From Cyclobacteriaceae bacterium (lineage in GTDB: Bacteria > Bacteroidota > Bacteroidia > Cytophagales > Cyclobacteriaceae), in the NCBI GenBank assembly GCA_016786585.1, contig JAEUUI010000015.1, positions 1-64,000 of the forward strand: a stretch of 64,000 nucleotides of DNA, written 5' to 3'. The translations under genes were made by a program, and so were the position numbers. The notes beneath the pieces were generated by a model, which was not told the DNA's origin, ran no database searches, and saw only the letters and a program-made list of their open reading frames with translations. How positions within the stretch are numbered: the stretch's first letter is position 1; the number at the start of each line of letters is the position of its first letter. Of the stretch, positions 36,162 to 44,509 are shown one piece after another.

Positions 36162-39068
36162 TCATGATCCAATTACATTGAAAGTATATCCTGAATTACT
36201 CGTATGGTCATCTGCTGCTGCCAATAAATAGCTGAGTTTTTGAGTAAGTGTAGCCGATGATACACCTGGTTGAACAACTGTAAAAACAAAATTGAACGGC
36301 TTACTTACCCTCATTATACGTTCAAATTCCTGAAAATTACCGGTTAAGAATTTTGTTGGCTGACCAGTAACCCTAGTTGTAATTTTTCTCATGAAAGTCT
36401 GACGATTGGTTACCCATACTGTAGATTTAATGCTCTGCATGCAAACCTCATACAGGTCATCAACTCGATCCCCAGGAGTCTGTCCCCCTGATCCTTTTAC
36501 ATGAAAAAGATTAACCTCAACCTTACTTTCTGTTTCATTCACGGATATGAAATCGGCTACTTCACCAGTTCCATGATCGTAAATTAAGACATTATTCCCC
36601 ACAGCAAGAAGAGATGATTGTAGGGTATCATGAATTGAGTTTCTGTTTCCATTCGCAATCTTTTCAGCAGCATTTTGATAAAACTCTTTCGTAACGTCTG
36701 TATTCGAGGTAGCCCATACTCCCGATCTAATTCTTTGGGCATCAAATTGAAACTCGGTTTCGTTAGGTGGTGAGAAGTATTCATGGTTAATTAATGCGCC
36801 AAAGTCGTCCAAATAAATAGTAGGGGGCACTTCGTTAAGATATTCAGTAAGGTAAACGTCATCCCCAATTTCAGTCACTTTGATCTCGAGGCCCAGATTG
36901 TCAATATATTCAAAAAAATCACTGCAAGAGTACTTCATCACGATTGATCTTGTATTAATGGGAATGGAAAACACTAATGACGTAGGTGTTGTGCGTGCTT
37001 TGTCTATCACTATTTCGAGATCAATAAGCCTTCCCTCAAAAATCACATCGCTTCCATTAAGCACCTTTAGTATTGGCATTTCTGTAAAACACTCGCCATT
37101 CCATTGGGCTGCATGCGGTCGACTCGGGAATTGCTGTACTACCTGACCAACAGGTAGATTATCAAAACCGGTGTTTGTTTTCACTTCTTTGTTACTAACG
37201 ATTTTCTCCGCCAAAGTGCCGCACCATTTAATATAGTTAGGAATTTTTAAGTAACTATTGCTCCATACTTTTGAGCCTGAGCTGTACCCGATTGTAATCT
37301 TTGTTCCATCTGTCTCCCTACCTTTCATAAAAACATGACCATTGGCGTAGTTTTTACCATGACTTTTACGGATGGCGTTCTCTGCATTTGATCCGGCCAT
37401 TGTTAGATAAGATTCTCCACTGTTGGCCGAACGGTTTTGCATGCCGATATTGAAGAATTCTGTTTCCGTTAAGTCAGCTAGAACTTTGTTTAATTGATAC
37501 TTGGAGATTCTTTGATGTCCGGTCGGTGCAAACGTCTTAACTAAGAAATCATAAAAGGCATAAGTTCTGATTGAAGAGTGAATGAATAGTAGATTTGTTT
37601 CCTCGTGATAAAATAACATTATAAAGAAATAATTAATATCTATTATCTCTTTGGATGCCATCCACTTCGGTTTGAGAGTCTCTTTCAAAATAAAAAATGA
37701 AACATTGTAATCCTCGCTTATAGAATGATATACTATTTCTTTTCCATTAACCTCAATAGTCGCTTTCAAATCAATCTGATCGACCTGATATACCTTGACA
37801 TGACAGTAAGGATTTAAATTGTAAAGTGATATATCTTTCAGTGACCTTTCCTCGGATTCGAATGAGTCCAACACTGTTTTTATTTCATCCTCCTCGTCAA
37901 TCGTTTCTTCACTCAGATTTTTGACAATATCATTCCACACCGCGCCCTCGGTGTACAGTTTCCTTTTTCCGATCTCAATATCACTTGTTGCAGCAATGAA
38001 TTTAGCTTGGCCGATGTCATCAGCATTTGTACGAGCGAACCTTCCAATAAATTGAAGTGTATTAGATAGTGATTTCTTAGGACTGTGTATTGCAGCAATT
38101 TTCAGATTTGGGAAATCAAAACCTTCACCAAGCATATCAACGCAAATAATTCCATCCAGTTCACCATCCTTTAGCATCTTGATCGTTTTCTTAATGCCGT
38201 TGTAAGTCATGGTGCTATCGACCTTCTTTAGTCTGAGTGTAGTTTCGGATTTATAAAGTTCATCCAATATCGTGGCATTTTCCGTGCTTTCGGTTCGCAC
38301 CATCAAGTAATGCTTAAGACCTGCTTCCCGATCTTGATTAAAGATTTCTTGTGTTCGCTTCGCAATAGCTAAATCAATTTGAGGTAAGTCGCTTGACACT
38401 GGAAAATATCCAATGTCCCCAAAAATTCGGTCTTCATAGGCTTTTGAGATAGGATAATTATAAACTAGGCGACCTTTAATTTCTTTTTTGTCTCTTCGGA
38501 AGGGTGTGGCTGTGAAAAATACTTTCTTTGCTGTTGTAAAGTGTTGAACTATGTTGGTCCAAGTGAATGCTGGGACATGATGAGCTTCGTCTACCAAAAT
38601 CAAGTCAAAGAAATCTTCGGCAGGTGAAAAGGTATTGTTGATACCCTGATTAATGCTATTCGGAATTCCGACAATGACATCAAATTCTTTTAAAGATTCC
38701 CACTCATCTGTGTTCCTGATAGGTGATCGAACTTCTTTAACAGTGGGTGGGACGAGATCACGATGAAAGACATTTGACTTTTTTATGGTATCCAGTGTTC
38801 TAAACTCTTCGACAATCTGGCCACGAACCATCACACTGGAACTTAAGACCAGAACTCGCTTCGCCCGTAGAAGAAATGGAGTTATGTTGATCACTGCTGT
38901 TTTTCCAGATCCAGTGGGCATTACTATCAATGCCGAATCCTCATCATTTACGGTGAAATGAGATGCTATTGCATGTACTGCACCGAGTTGAGCTTTGCGT
39001 AATCCCTTAACCTCTTCGGTGGCTATAGGGTAATTCAACCTGGAGTAGTTGGATTCAAAATAAGTCAT
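36162..39068 (-). CDS. SF2 DEAD/DEAH-box helicase with C-terminal nuclease-like domain
   Basis: This 968-residue protein has a full superfamily II core: Walker A MPTGSGKT (50-57), DEAH (160-163), FTATPFRRD (185-193), and motif VI QFIGRFAR (339-346). The long middle region is unassigned. Near the C-terminus, IYDHGTGEVADF (Asp839) is followed by VEVNLFHVKGS (E851, H856, K858) and PGDRVDDLYEV, resembling a nuclease-type module seen attached to restriction-like helicases. It lies between an Mrr-like nuclease gene and a small gene, on the same strand. A DNA-translocating restriction or defence role is likely, but no methyltransferase is encoded nearby. Confidence 0.8.
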   Translation of the reverse strand: MTYFESNYSRLNYPIATEEVKGLRKAQLGAVHAIASHFTVNDEDSALIVMPTGSGKTAVINITPFLLRAKRVLVLSSSVMVRGQIVEEFRTLDTIKKSNVFHRDLVPPTVKEVRSPIRNTDEWESLKEFDVIVGIPNSINQGINNTFSPAEDFFDLILVDEAHHVPAFTWTNIVQHFTTAKKVFFTATPFRRDKKEIKGRLVYNYPISKAYEDRIFGDIGYFPVSSDLPQIDLAIAKRTQEIFNQDREAGLKHYLMVRTESTENATILDELYKSETTLRLKKVDSTMTYNGIKKTIKMLKDGELDGIICVDMLGEGFDFPNLKIAAIHSPKKSLSNTLQFIGRFARTNADDIGQAKFIAATSDIEIGKRKLYTEGAVWNDIVKNLSEETIDEEDEIKTVLDSFESEERSLKDISLYNLNPYCHVKVYQVDQIDLKATIEVNGKEIVYHSISEDYNVSFFILKETLKPKWMASKEIIDINYFFIMLFYHEETNLLFIHSSIRTYAFYDFLVKTFAPTGHQRISKYQLNKVLADLTETEFFNIGMQNRSANSGESYLTMAGSNAENAIRKSHGKNYANGHVFMKGRETDGTKITIGYSSGSKVWSNSYLKIPNYIKWCGTLAEKIVSNKEVKTNTGFDNLPVGQVVQQFPSRPHAAQWNGECFTEMPILKVLNGSDVIFEGRLIDLEIVIDKARTTPTSLVFSIPINTRSIVMKYSCSDFFEYIDNLGLEIKVTEIGDDVYLTEYLNEVPPTIYLDDFGALINHEYFSPPNETEFQFDAQRIRSGVWATSNTDVTKEFYQNAAEKIANGNRNSIHDTLQSSLLAVGNNVLIYDHGTGEVADFISVNETESKVEVNLFHVKGSGGQTPGDRVDDLYEVCMQSIKSTVWVTNRQTFMRKITTRVTGQPTKFLTGNFQEFERIMRVSKPFNFVFTVVQPGVSSATLTQKLSYLLAAADDHTSNSGYTFNVIGS

Positions 39069-39162
39069 TTAGATACGGGGTAAAGTTTTTCGGAATTTGA
39101 GAAAACTTGATAAATCAAAGTTCCGTGCCTAACAATACTTCTTGATAGAAATTTTACAGATA

Positions 39163-40209
39163 CTAAACCATCATAAACTCTTCGAATGTTTTTGGATTTA
39201 GACCGCACGATTTAGTGACAAAATGAAGGATATCTTGAGCGAATTTCCTTGTCAAATCTGGATACGGTTTCCATACTTTTGGGTCAATTTTGACGGATTC
39301 ATTGTAAAAGCTGTTCTCGTAAATTGCCTGGAGCAGCTTTGGTACTTTGGATGCTGCATTTGTCGCTAATGACATTCGAGAACAAATATTTGTCAAATCA
39401 CCTTGCCATTCAGGGTCAAAGCCCTCATTTGCCTGGGTTGCAATATTAACTGCGTCATGGATTCGTCTCTTTTCATTAAGAGCTTCCGCTCCGCCATATA
39501 GACAGTTTACGAAGGCACTGTCAAAATCCGCATAGTTTAATACAATGGCCTGAGACATCGTCTTTAATATTGATAATGTGAATAATTCGCATGTATAATA
39601 CATGATGTACTTGTCAAGGAGAGTAGCCTCATTAAATATTTCTAATTGACTTGACTGTTTTATTATATGAATCAGGTTGTGAACATTTCTCCAGTTCTCT
39701 TTATTCCAAAAGTCAAGGGTTAAATACTCTGACAATTTTTCGTTACGTTTTTTGTACAGTTCAAAATATCGATAGTGCTTTTGATATTTTGCCACTTCAA
39801 CTTTTACAGCTTTATCAACATCTATTTCAAAGCCCAACAACATCTTTCTTAATTCGACTTCTGTTAAACAAATAAAGTTGTGGTCTAATGCTATTTGACG
39901 TGCGTTCTGATGGATACGGCTTTTTATTAGGTATGCCTTATTAAGGCCATAGTATCGACTGATACCTAGAAATTTGTAAAACTCATCGATAGCATTTGTA
40001 TCTCCGCTTTTACATTCCGCACCGATTGTAAATAGTGATAAATCTGCATTGAAGTTATATCCAAATACATCAATATCTGAAACATCGTGTGTTTTATAAC
40101 TTGTTATATAGCTCTTATTACGTAATCTAATTTCAGTGTGTGCACTATACCCCATTCTAGAGTATAGAATCTTGCACATCATTTTTAGATTTAGATCTTT
40201 ATTTTCCAT
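39163..40209 (-). CDS. Mrr-like PD-(D/E)XK nuclease protein
   Basis: The first ~120 residues of this 348-residue protein match the Mrr/restriction-endonuclease-like fold: HDVSDIDVFGYNF (D45/D47), then TIGAECKSGD (E65, K67). A later strand-helix ends NARQIALDHNFICLTEVEL, as in Mrr proteins (ALxxxIxLIxxxxL). The remaining ~220 residues are helical and unassigned. The gene abuts the upstream 416-425 aa gene without a gap and precedes the helicase by 94 bases. It would supply the cleavage activity in a helicase-nuclease defence module. Confidence 0.72.
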   Translation of the reverse strand: MENKDLNLKMMCKILYSRMGYSAHTEIRLRNKSYITSYKTHDVSDIDVFGYNFNADLSLFTIGAECKSGDTNAIDEFYKFLGISRYYGLNKAYLIKSRIHQNARQIALDHNFICLTEVELRKMLLGFEIDVDKAVKVEVAKYQKHYRYFELYKKRNEKLSEYLTLDFWNKENWRNVHNLIHIIKQSSQLEIFNEATLLDKYIMYYTCELFTLSILKTMSQAIVLNYADFDSAFVNCLYGGAEALNEKRRIHDAVNIATQANEGFDPEWQGDLTNICSRMSLATNAASKVPKLLQAIYENSFYNESVKIDPKVWKPYPDLTRKFAQDILHFVTKSCGLNPKTFEEFMMV

Positions 40210-41487
40210 TTATTCTATTCCTCTAAGAATATCGTTAACACGTTTAATAGTTGATGCTGTTTTGGGGACCGTTTTTTCGAGCAACAATTGAGTTCTTGTT
40301 TGCGTTGGGTGTAGGATGTTTCCTGGAACTAGTATTTGCTTAGCGGTATCCTCTGAATTGTCAAATTTAGAAGTTTCACCAATTTGAATCATTTCTTTTG
40401 CCATCTTTATGACGTTTTTATTCTCAGAATTGTCGATAAAGTGAACTTCATATTTTCCACCGATTGAAGGAATTAATTTAACCAAACCAAGATTTCTAGC
40501 GGGTTCATATTGTTTTAAACTTTCTGTATGACCTCTCAAGTGACCTTTTTTAACAAGTGCATTTATAATAAGCTCTGGCGAAAAGATTTTTGTGATCCCT
40601 GCAAAATTTTCACCATATCTTACGCAGGAGATCAAAACACGAGCTTTATGTAAGAGTTCCTTTTCTATTTTTCCGACACCTGTTCTTGGAGTAAAAATAA
40701 ATTTCTTCGGCCCAGAAGTGGATGAAACCGACAGTGTAGGAAGACAGCCTAAGCTAATGGCATCGTTTATTATAGTACTATCTATTTTTCCATCAGGTAG
40801 CCCTTGATACTTTCGCACTTCCTCAACTGTCTTAAGAAAATCATCAGAGCTATGCTCCTTAAGTAGCTTGAAGATAGCATTTGGATTATCGTCCCAATAT
40901 AATGGAGAGTAAAGTATGCTTTCGGAATCATTCGGTGAAGTATACGAGTCTAGTAAAGATGCACTTTTTCCTACGTCAAAAATTAAATCTCTTGTTTCGG
41001 GAGCTATTCCCAAAGAACTTATTACATCTTTCTCCTTGTGTGGGAAAGCACTTAGTTTTTCAAGAATTTGAATTGTTAAGTCTGAAATAGCACTGTCGTT
41101 TTCAGCACCAAAATACTCTCCGAAGTCTTTATAAATTTTTGGTAGATCAGGAACGAGAACATCAATCCTGTCTATGATTTGTTTGCCTGGCTGATATTTT
41201 AACCTAACAAAGCCTAGCTTTTCTAGATGGGACAATCCGACATTTGCCAGCTGCCTCGGAATTTTTAGCTCACCGGATGCTGCGTAAAATGGTTTGAGAT
41301 CTTTGATGATCTCATGATCTTTAATGGTTGTTGCAATCTGAATAGCAACTCCTAATTCTTTTAGTAGTGCAAACTCTGATTCAACAATTGCGCCTGTGCT
41401 CTGGATTAATCCATGATGAATATCATGGATTTTTACTCCAATAGAGGTGTTGTCACTCATCGACACATTTAGATTAAGCCGACACAA
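40210..41487 (-). CDS. Unknown protein, first gene of the helicase-nuclease operon
   Basis: This has 425 residues from ATG 41487, or 416 from ATG 41460 (MSDNTSIGVK). Residues about 65-110 (ASGELKIPRQLANVGLSHLE, followed by KLGFVRLKY) look like a winged helix. The rest is mixed alpha/beta with no recognised domain. Position at the head of the operon and the winged-helix-like segment suggest target recognition or autoregulation, which is inference. A TAGGAGT palindrome lies 34 bases upstream of the first ATG. Confidence 0.55.
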   Translation of the reverse strand: MCRLNLNVSMSDNTSIGVKIHDIHHGLIQSTGAIVESEFALLKELGVAIQIATTIKDHEIIKDLKPFYAASGELKIPRQLANVGLSHLEKLGFVRLKYQPGKQIIDRIDVLVPDLPKIYKDFGEYFGAENDSAISDLTIQILEKLSAFPHKEKDVISSLGIAPETRDLIFDVGKSASLLDSYTSPNDSESILYSPLYWDDNPNAIFKLLKEHSSDDFLKTVEEVRKYQGLPDGKIDSTIINDAISLGCLPTLSVSSTSGPKKFIFTPRTGVGKIEKELLHKARVLISCVRYGENFAGITKIFSPELIINALVKKGHLRGHTESLKQYEPARNLGLVKLIPSIGGKYEVHFIDNSENKNVIKMAKEMIQIGETSKFDNSEDTAKQILVPGNILHPTQTRTQLLLEKTVPKTASTIKRVNDILRGIE

Positions 41488-42061
41488 TTTAAAACGGATA
41501 CACCTTTGTCGGTAACTTCAATAGGAGTAACTCCTATATCAAGCATATCTTTTCTCTAAATTCGCTGATAAAATAACAATTCTGCCCGTCAGAATCTGCC
41601 ATTTTTGCGTAGAATTACTTAAAGGTATGTTAACTCTGCCAGACTTGTACAAAGTTGTCAGTTTATAGGTTAGTTGCGGAAACTAATAAAGAATATTATA
41701 CTTAGGTAAACTTCGCAACTCGGGTAAAGACAAAATTTTATTTCGAATCACTACAATCTCTACTGCTATTTCCAACTTGGACAGTAGTTGTCACTGCTAA
41801 CCTTGTTTCTATTTTCATTTGGCATTCTATTTGACAGTATGTTAACGGAAAAGTATCTGCCTCCAATTTTTTTGTCTTTCTCTGTAGATACACTTTCACT
41901 CCTGCTTGACTAATGACATCGCTGAATTGAGAGTTCAATTCCCTCAATCTCCAATTTGAGAATGTGTAACCTGGAGGCATAGAAGTAATGGACAACGTGA
42001 CTTGGATATATCGGGAGGAATCTCTCGTAGCATTTTTTAAACTGAATTAATACAACCCTGC
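41488..42061. other. Divergent intergenic region between two defence-like operons
   Basis: 574 A+T-rich bases separate the divergent helicase and Argonaute operons. It carries the palindrome at 41522 and a TGTACAAAGTTGTCAG site (41646-41661) related to sites at 52778 and 57398. A minus-strand frame (41738-41995) of 85 codons has no recognisable features. Confidence 0.4.
41522..41536. promoter_or_regulatory. TAGGAGTAACTCCTA palindrome (copy 3)
   Basis: A perfect palindrome, identical in arms to copy 1 with the central base complemented. It lies just upstream of the helicase-nuclease operon and could be its operator. Confidence 0.45.
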
Positions 42062-43168
42062 ATGACCAAAAAACCAAACCAGCAAGAGGTGAAGCAAAGT
42101 GAGCCTCTTGATTTTTCCAAACGCCTGAAGGCAAGATTTCCTGAATTTGAAGGAGCGTGGAATAAAGCCATGCGTGAAATGGGACATGAACTAGTAAACT
42201 TTATTCAGGAACGGATCGAAGGCAAGCGTTCACTGCTTGCCGGTCTGGCAAAATTTCGGTTCAAGTTCGTTGTGGATAATAATTTTGTTTTTGGGCAGAT
42301 TAAGGGAGCTGTGGCGAAAAAAAAGCCGATCGAGAAATCCTTTATTTATAAGTTACTTTCCTCCAGAACCATTCAGATCTATGCGCCTCCGTTATTGCAA
42401 GAGGAGTTGTACGAAAAGATCAATCTAATCATCCCGGAGGATCAACGTGATATTGCCTTGGGGTATGCAGTCATGATTCTCTCCCGGATAGAAATCAAAG
42501 ATGCACAATGGGTGGATAACTGGAAAACGGCTAATAAACTGATCGGTGAGATTGATGAGGATGATGTTCCAACACTCGCGCTTGCGCTGGAAATTGAAAG
42601 CCATGCTATAATGTCATTTGATGAGGTATTCCATCGTCAGGGTGATGTGAGGGTCTGGCAGCATGGGGATGCCGAGAAGGTAATCACCAACTATAATTCG
42701 GGCTTTGTTTCATTTGTGATTGTCGAGCGTGCAGGCATTTGGCTTGGAAATATTCTTGCCGCAATCGTCAAGTTTCTTTGGAATATAATCTGTGAAGTGG
42801 TTGAGCTTCTGGCGTTGATTGCAACGGGTGCCATACGAGCATTGACAAATATTCCCGGACCGCTTTGGATATTGATCTTGGGGCTAGGCATTGCATTCAA
42901 AGATGAACTGGCGCAGGCAGGCAAGGACGTCCTCAGTTTTATCAAAGAGAAAGGGAGTGAGATACTGGAAGGAATAAAAGCTATGGTGCGGGACATCTAT
43001 GAGCTGCTGAAAGGTTTTTTAGAAGTTGCTGGTTTGGCAGGAACAGTGGTGTTTGAATTTCTAGGATACATGATGCACCAATACAACGACATGAATACCC
43101 ATTTAAAAGAGATGAAGTTTGATACGGGTCTGGATTTGACAGGAGCTACGTCAACAAAGCAGGCCTGA
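42062..43168 (+). CDS. PIN-domain protein with C-terminal membrane segments
   Basis: This 368-residue protein has a PIN-like ribonuclease domain (about 65-200): KFVVDNNFVFG (D72), PPLLQEELYEKI (E114/E115), IDEDDVPTLALALEIESHAI (D167/D168) and MSFDEVF (D187), i.e. the four acidic residues of the fold. Residues about 215-285 contain two or three hydrophobic helices (WLGNILAAIVKFLWNIICEV, PLWILILGLGIAF). An amphipathic tail follows. The combination suggests an RNase tethered to or inserted in the inner membrane. It is the first gene of the Argonaute operon, 96 bases before the sigma factor gene. In VapC and related effectors, PIN domains cleave RNA. Confidence 0.72.
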   Translation: MTKKPNQQEVKQSEPLDFSKRLKARFPEFEGAWNKAMREMGHELVNFIQERIEGKRSLLAGLAKFRFKFVVDNNFVFGQIKGAVAKKKPIEKSFIYKLLSSRTIQIYAPPLLQEELYEKINLIIPEDQRDIALGYAVMILSRIEIKDAQWVDNWKTANKLIGEIDEDDVPTLALALEIESHAIMSFDEVFHRQGDVRVWQHGDAEKVITNYNSGFVSFVIVERAGIWLGNILAAIVKFLWNIICEVVELLALIATGAIRALTNIPGPLWILILGLGIAFKDELAQAGKDVLSFIKEKGSEILEGIKAMVRDIYELLKGFLEVAGLAGTVVFEFLGYMMHQYNDMNTHLKEMKFDTGLDLTGATSTKQA

Positions 43169-43264
43169 CGAATGATAATATGTGTTTTTGAGGGAAAAAC
43201 GCCTATTTTGGGCATATATCAGGGTAGTGTAACCCAAAAGCATATATAGTATTAACGAAATAGT

Positions 43265-43900
43265 GTGAAGTATCAAAATGTCATATCCGGATTTGAAATA
43301 GGCCCTGAAAAAGGCTTGCGAATCCTCTTTGAGAGCTACGGCCAAAAGCTCTTTGGTTTTTCTGTAACCCAGTTTCATATAAATGAAGACGAAGGGTACG
43401 ATGTTCTGTACAAAACGCTTGAGACCGTGGGAAAAGTTATTACGCGGTACGAGTTTAGTTCGGAAAACCATTTTGTTAACTGGCTTTTCAAGATTCACAA
43501 GAACAACGTACTCCAGTTTCTGAGAAGCAAAAAGCGGAAGGAGCACGATGTAAAACTGGTAGAGCTAACCGACTGGGAGAATGAAGTAGCGGAGTTTGGG
43601 GAGGAATCTTTTTCGTTGGATGCGTTCAAGCCGCTCATTGAAGAATTTGCTTCTGTTAATCCGTATGAGAATTCTCCAGAGACAAGCAAGTTATTCTTGG
43701 CGATGCAAAAGGCACTCCAGGAGGTAACGGAAACCGAAAGGGATCTGTTATTGCTTCGGATGAATGAATACAGCTACGAAGAAATAGCAAAGATGCTGAA
43801 CATTGAAAACAACCAGCTGAAAGTAAAATTTCTCCGGGCAAAAGCAAAAGTTGAAAAAAGAACATTTGAAATATTAAAGGACACCTACCATGAAAAATGA
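43265..43900 (+). CDS. ECF-like RNA polymerase sigma factor
   Basis: This 211-residue protein starts at GTG. The N-terminal half is a sigma region 2-like helical domain (NWLFKIHKNNVLQFLRSKKR). The C-terminal ~45 residues are a typical region 4 helix-turn-helix (ETERDLLLLRMNEYSYEEIA, then KMLNIENNQLKVKFLRAKAK). The linker of about 60 residues is acidic. It overlaps the next gene by 11 bases. Being inside the Argonaute operon, it may control that operon or be a DNA-binding component. No classical anti-sigma is encoded, though the next gene is a candidate. Confidence 0.78.
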   Translation: MKYQNVISGFEIGPEKGLRILFESYGQKLFGFSVTQFHINEDEGYDVLYKTLETVGKVITRYEFSSENHFVNWLFKIHKNNVLQFLRSKKRKEHDVKLVELTDWENEVAEFGEESFSLDAFKPLIEEFASVNPYENSPETSKLFLAMQKALQEVTETERDLLLLRMNEYSYEEIAKMLNIENNQLKVKFLRAKAKVEKRTFEILKDTYHEK

Positions 43901-44492
43901 AAATAAAAACAAACCGTTTGACAGCTTGATGCAGGCGTATTTGTCTAACGGTACAGGTATGGTATCGGACAGGTCGGACAATGAGGCCGAGATTATTTTT
44001 AATAAAGAGTTCACGGCCGTGTTGCCGGAGGACAAAGTGAAAAAGCTGATCGGAACGCTGTCACAATCACTGTCTAAACAAACCTTGGGTTCTCTGATCC
44101 AGGATGCAATCAAGACATCGTCTGTTTCCGCAGAAGACTTGTTAACAAGCAGCGGACTGACCGGATCAACACTGGAAGATATTAAGGCAGATATGGTTTT
44201 TGCCAATAGCATCCCGGTTAAATCATTGATCAAGCTGCTTAAGCTTCTCAATGTTTCACTGGAGAATGCAAAAGCAGCGATTGACATTACGTTTGAAAGG
44301 CTGAGCGCAGAAAGTAAAATGTTTCTAACCGTTCCGGTGAAAGCTCAACCAGCATTCAGAAGGGGAGCGGCCAACACAGGAGGTGGATTTGATATCATGA
44401 AACTTAAGTCAGACGAAAGTTATCTGTATCAAAACAAAGAAGCACTGGATAAGTATACGAAACGTCTCAGTGAACTATATCAGGAATTCTAA
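43890..44492 (+). CDS. Unknown 200-aa protein overlapping the sigma factor gene
   Basis: This helical protein has a low-complexity acidic N-terminus. A central region (LLTSSGLTGSTLEDIKADMV, followed by IPVKSLIKLLKLLNVSLENA) has the rhythm of a repressor-like helix bundle. It has no Cys, no membrane helix and no recognised family. Translation overlaps the sigma factor gene by 11 bases, so anti-sigma or co-regulator activity is the simplest guess. It precedes the Cas4-like gene by 17 bases. Confidence 0.6.
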   Translation: MKNENKNKPFDSLMQAYLSNGTGMVSDRSDNEAEIIFNKEFTAVLPEDKVKKLIGTLSQSLSKQTLGSLIQDAIKTSSVSAEDLLTSSGLTGSTLEDIKADMVFANSIPVKSLIKLLKLLNVSLENAKAAIDITFERLSAESKMFLTVPVKAQPAFRRGAANTGGGFDIMKLKSDESYLYQNKEALDKYTKRLSELYQEF

Positions 44493-44509
44493 TATATCAA
44501 ATAAGAAAA

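Noticed and set aside
41738-41995. 85-codon minus-strand frame between the two defence-like operons
   Set aside because: No recognised domain, no close neighbours on that strand, and it lies in the divergent promoter region. It cannot be excluded but is not supported.
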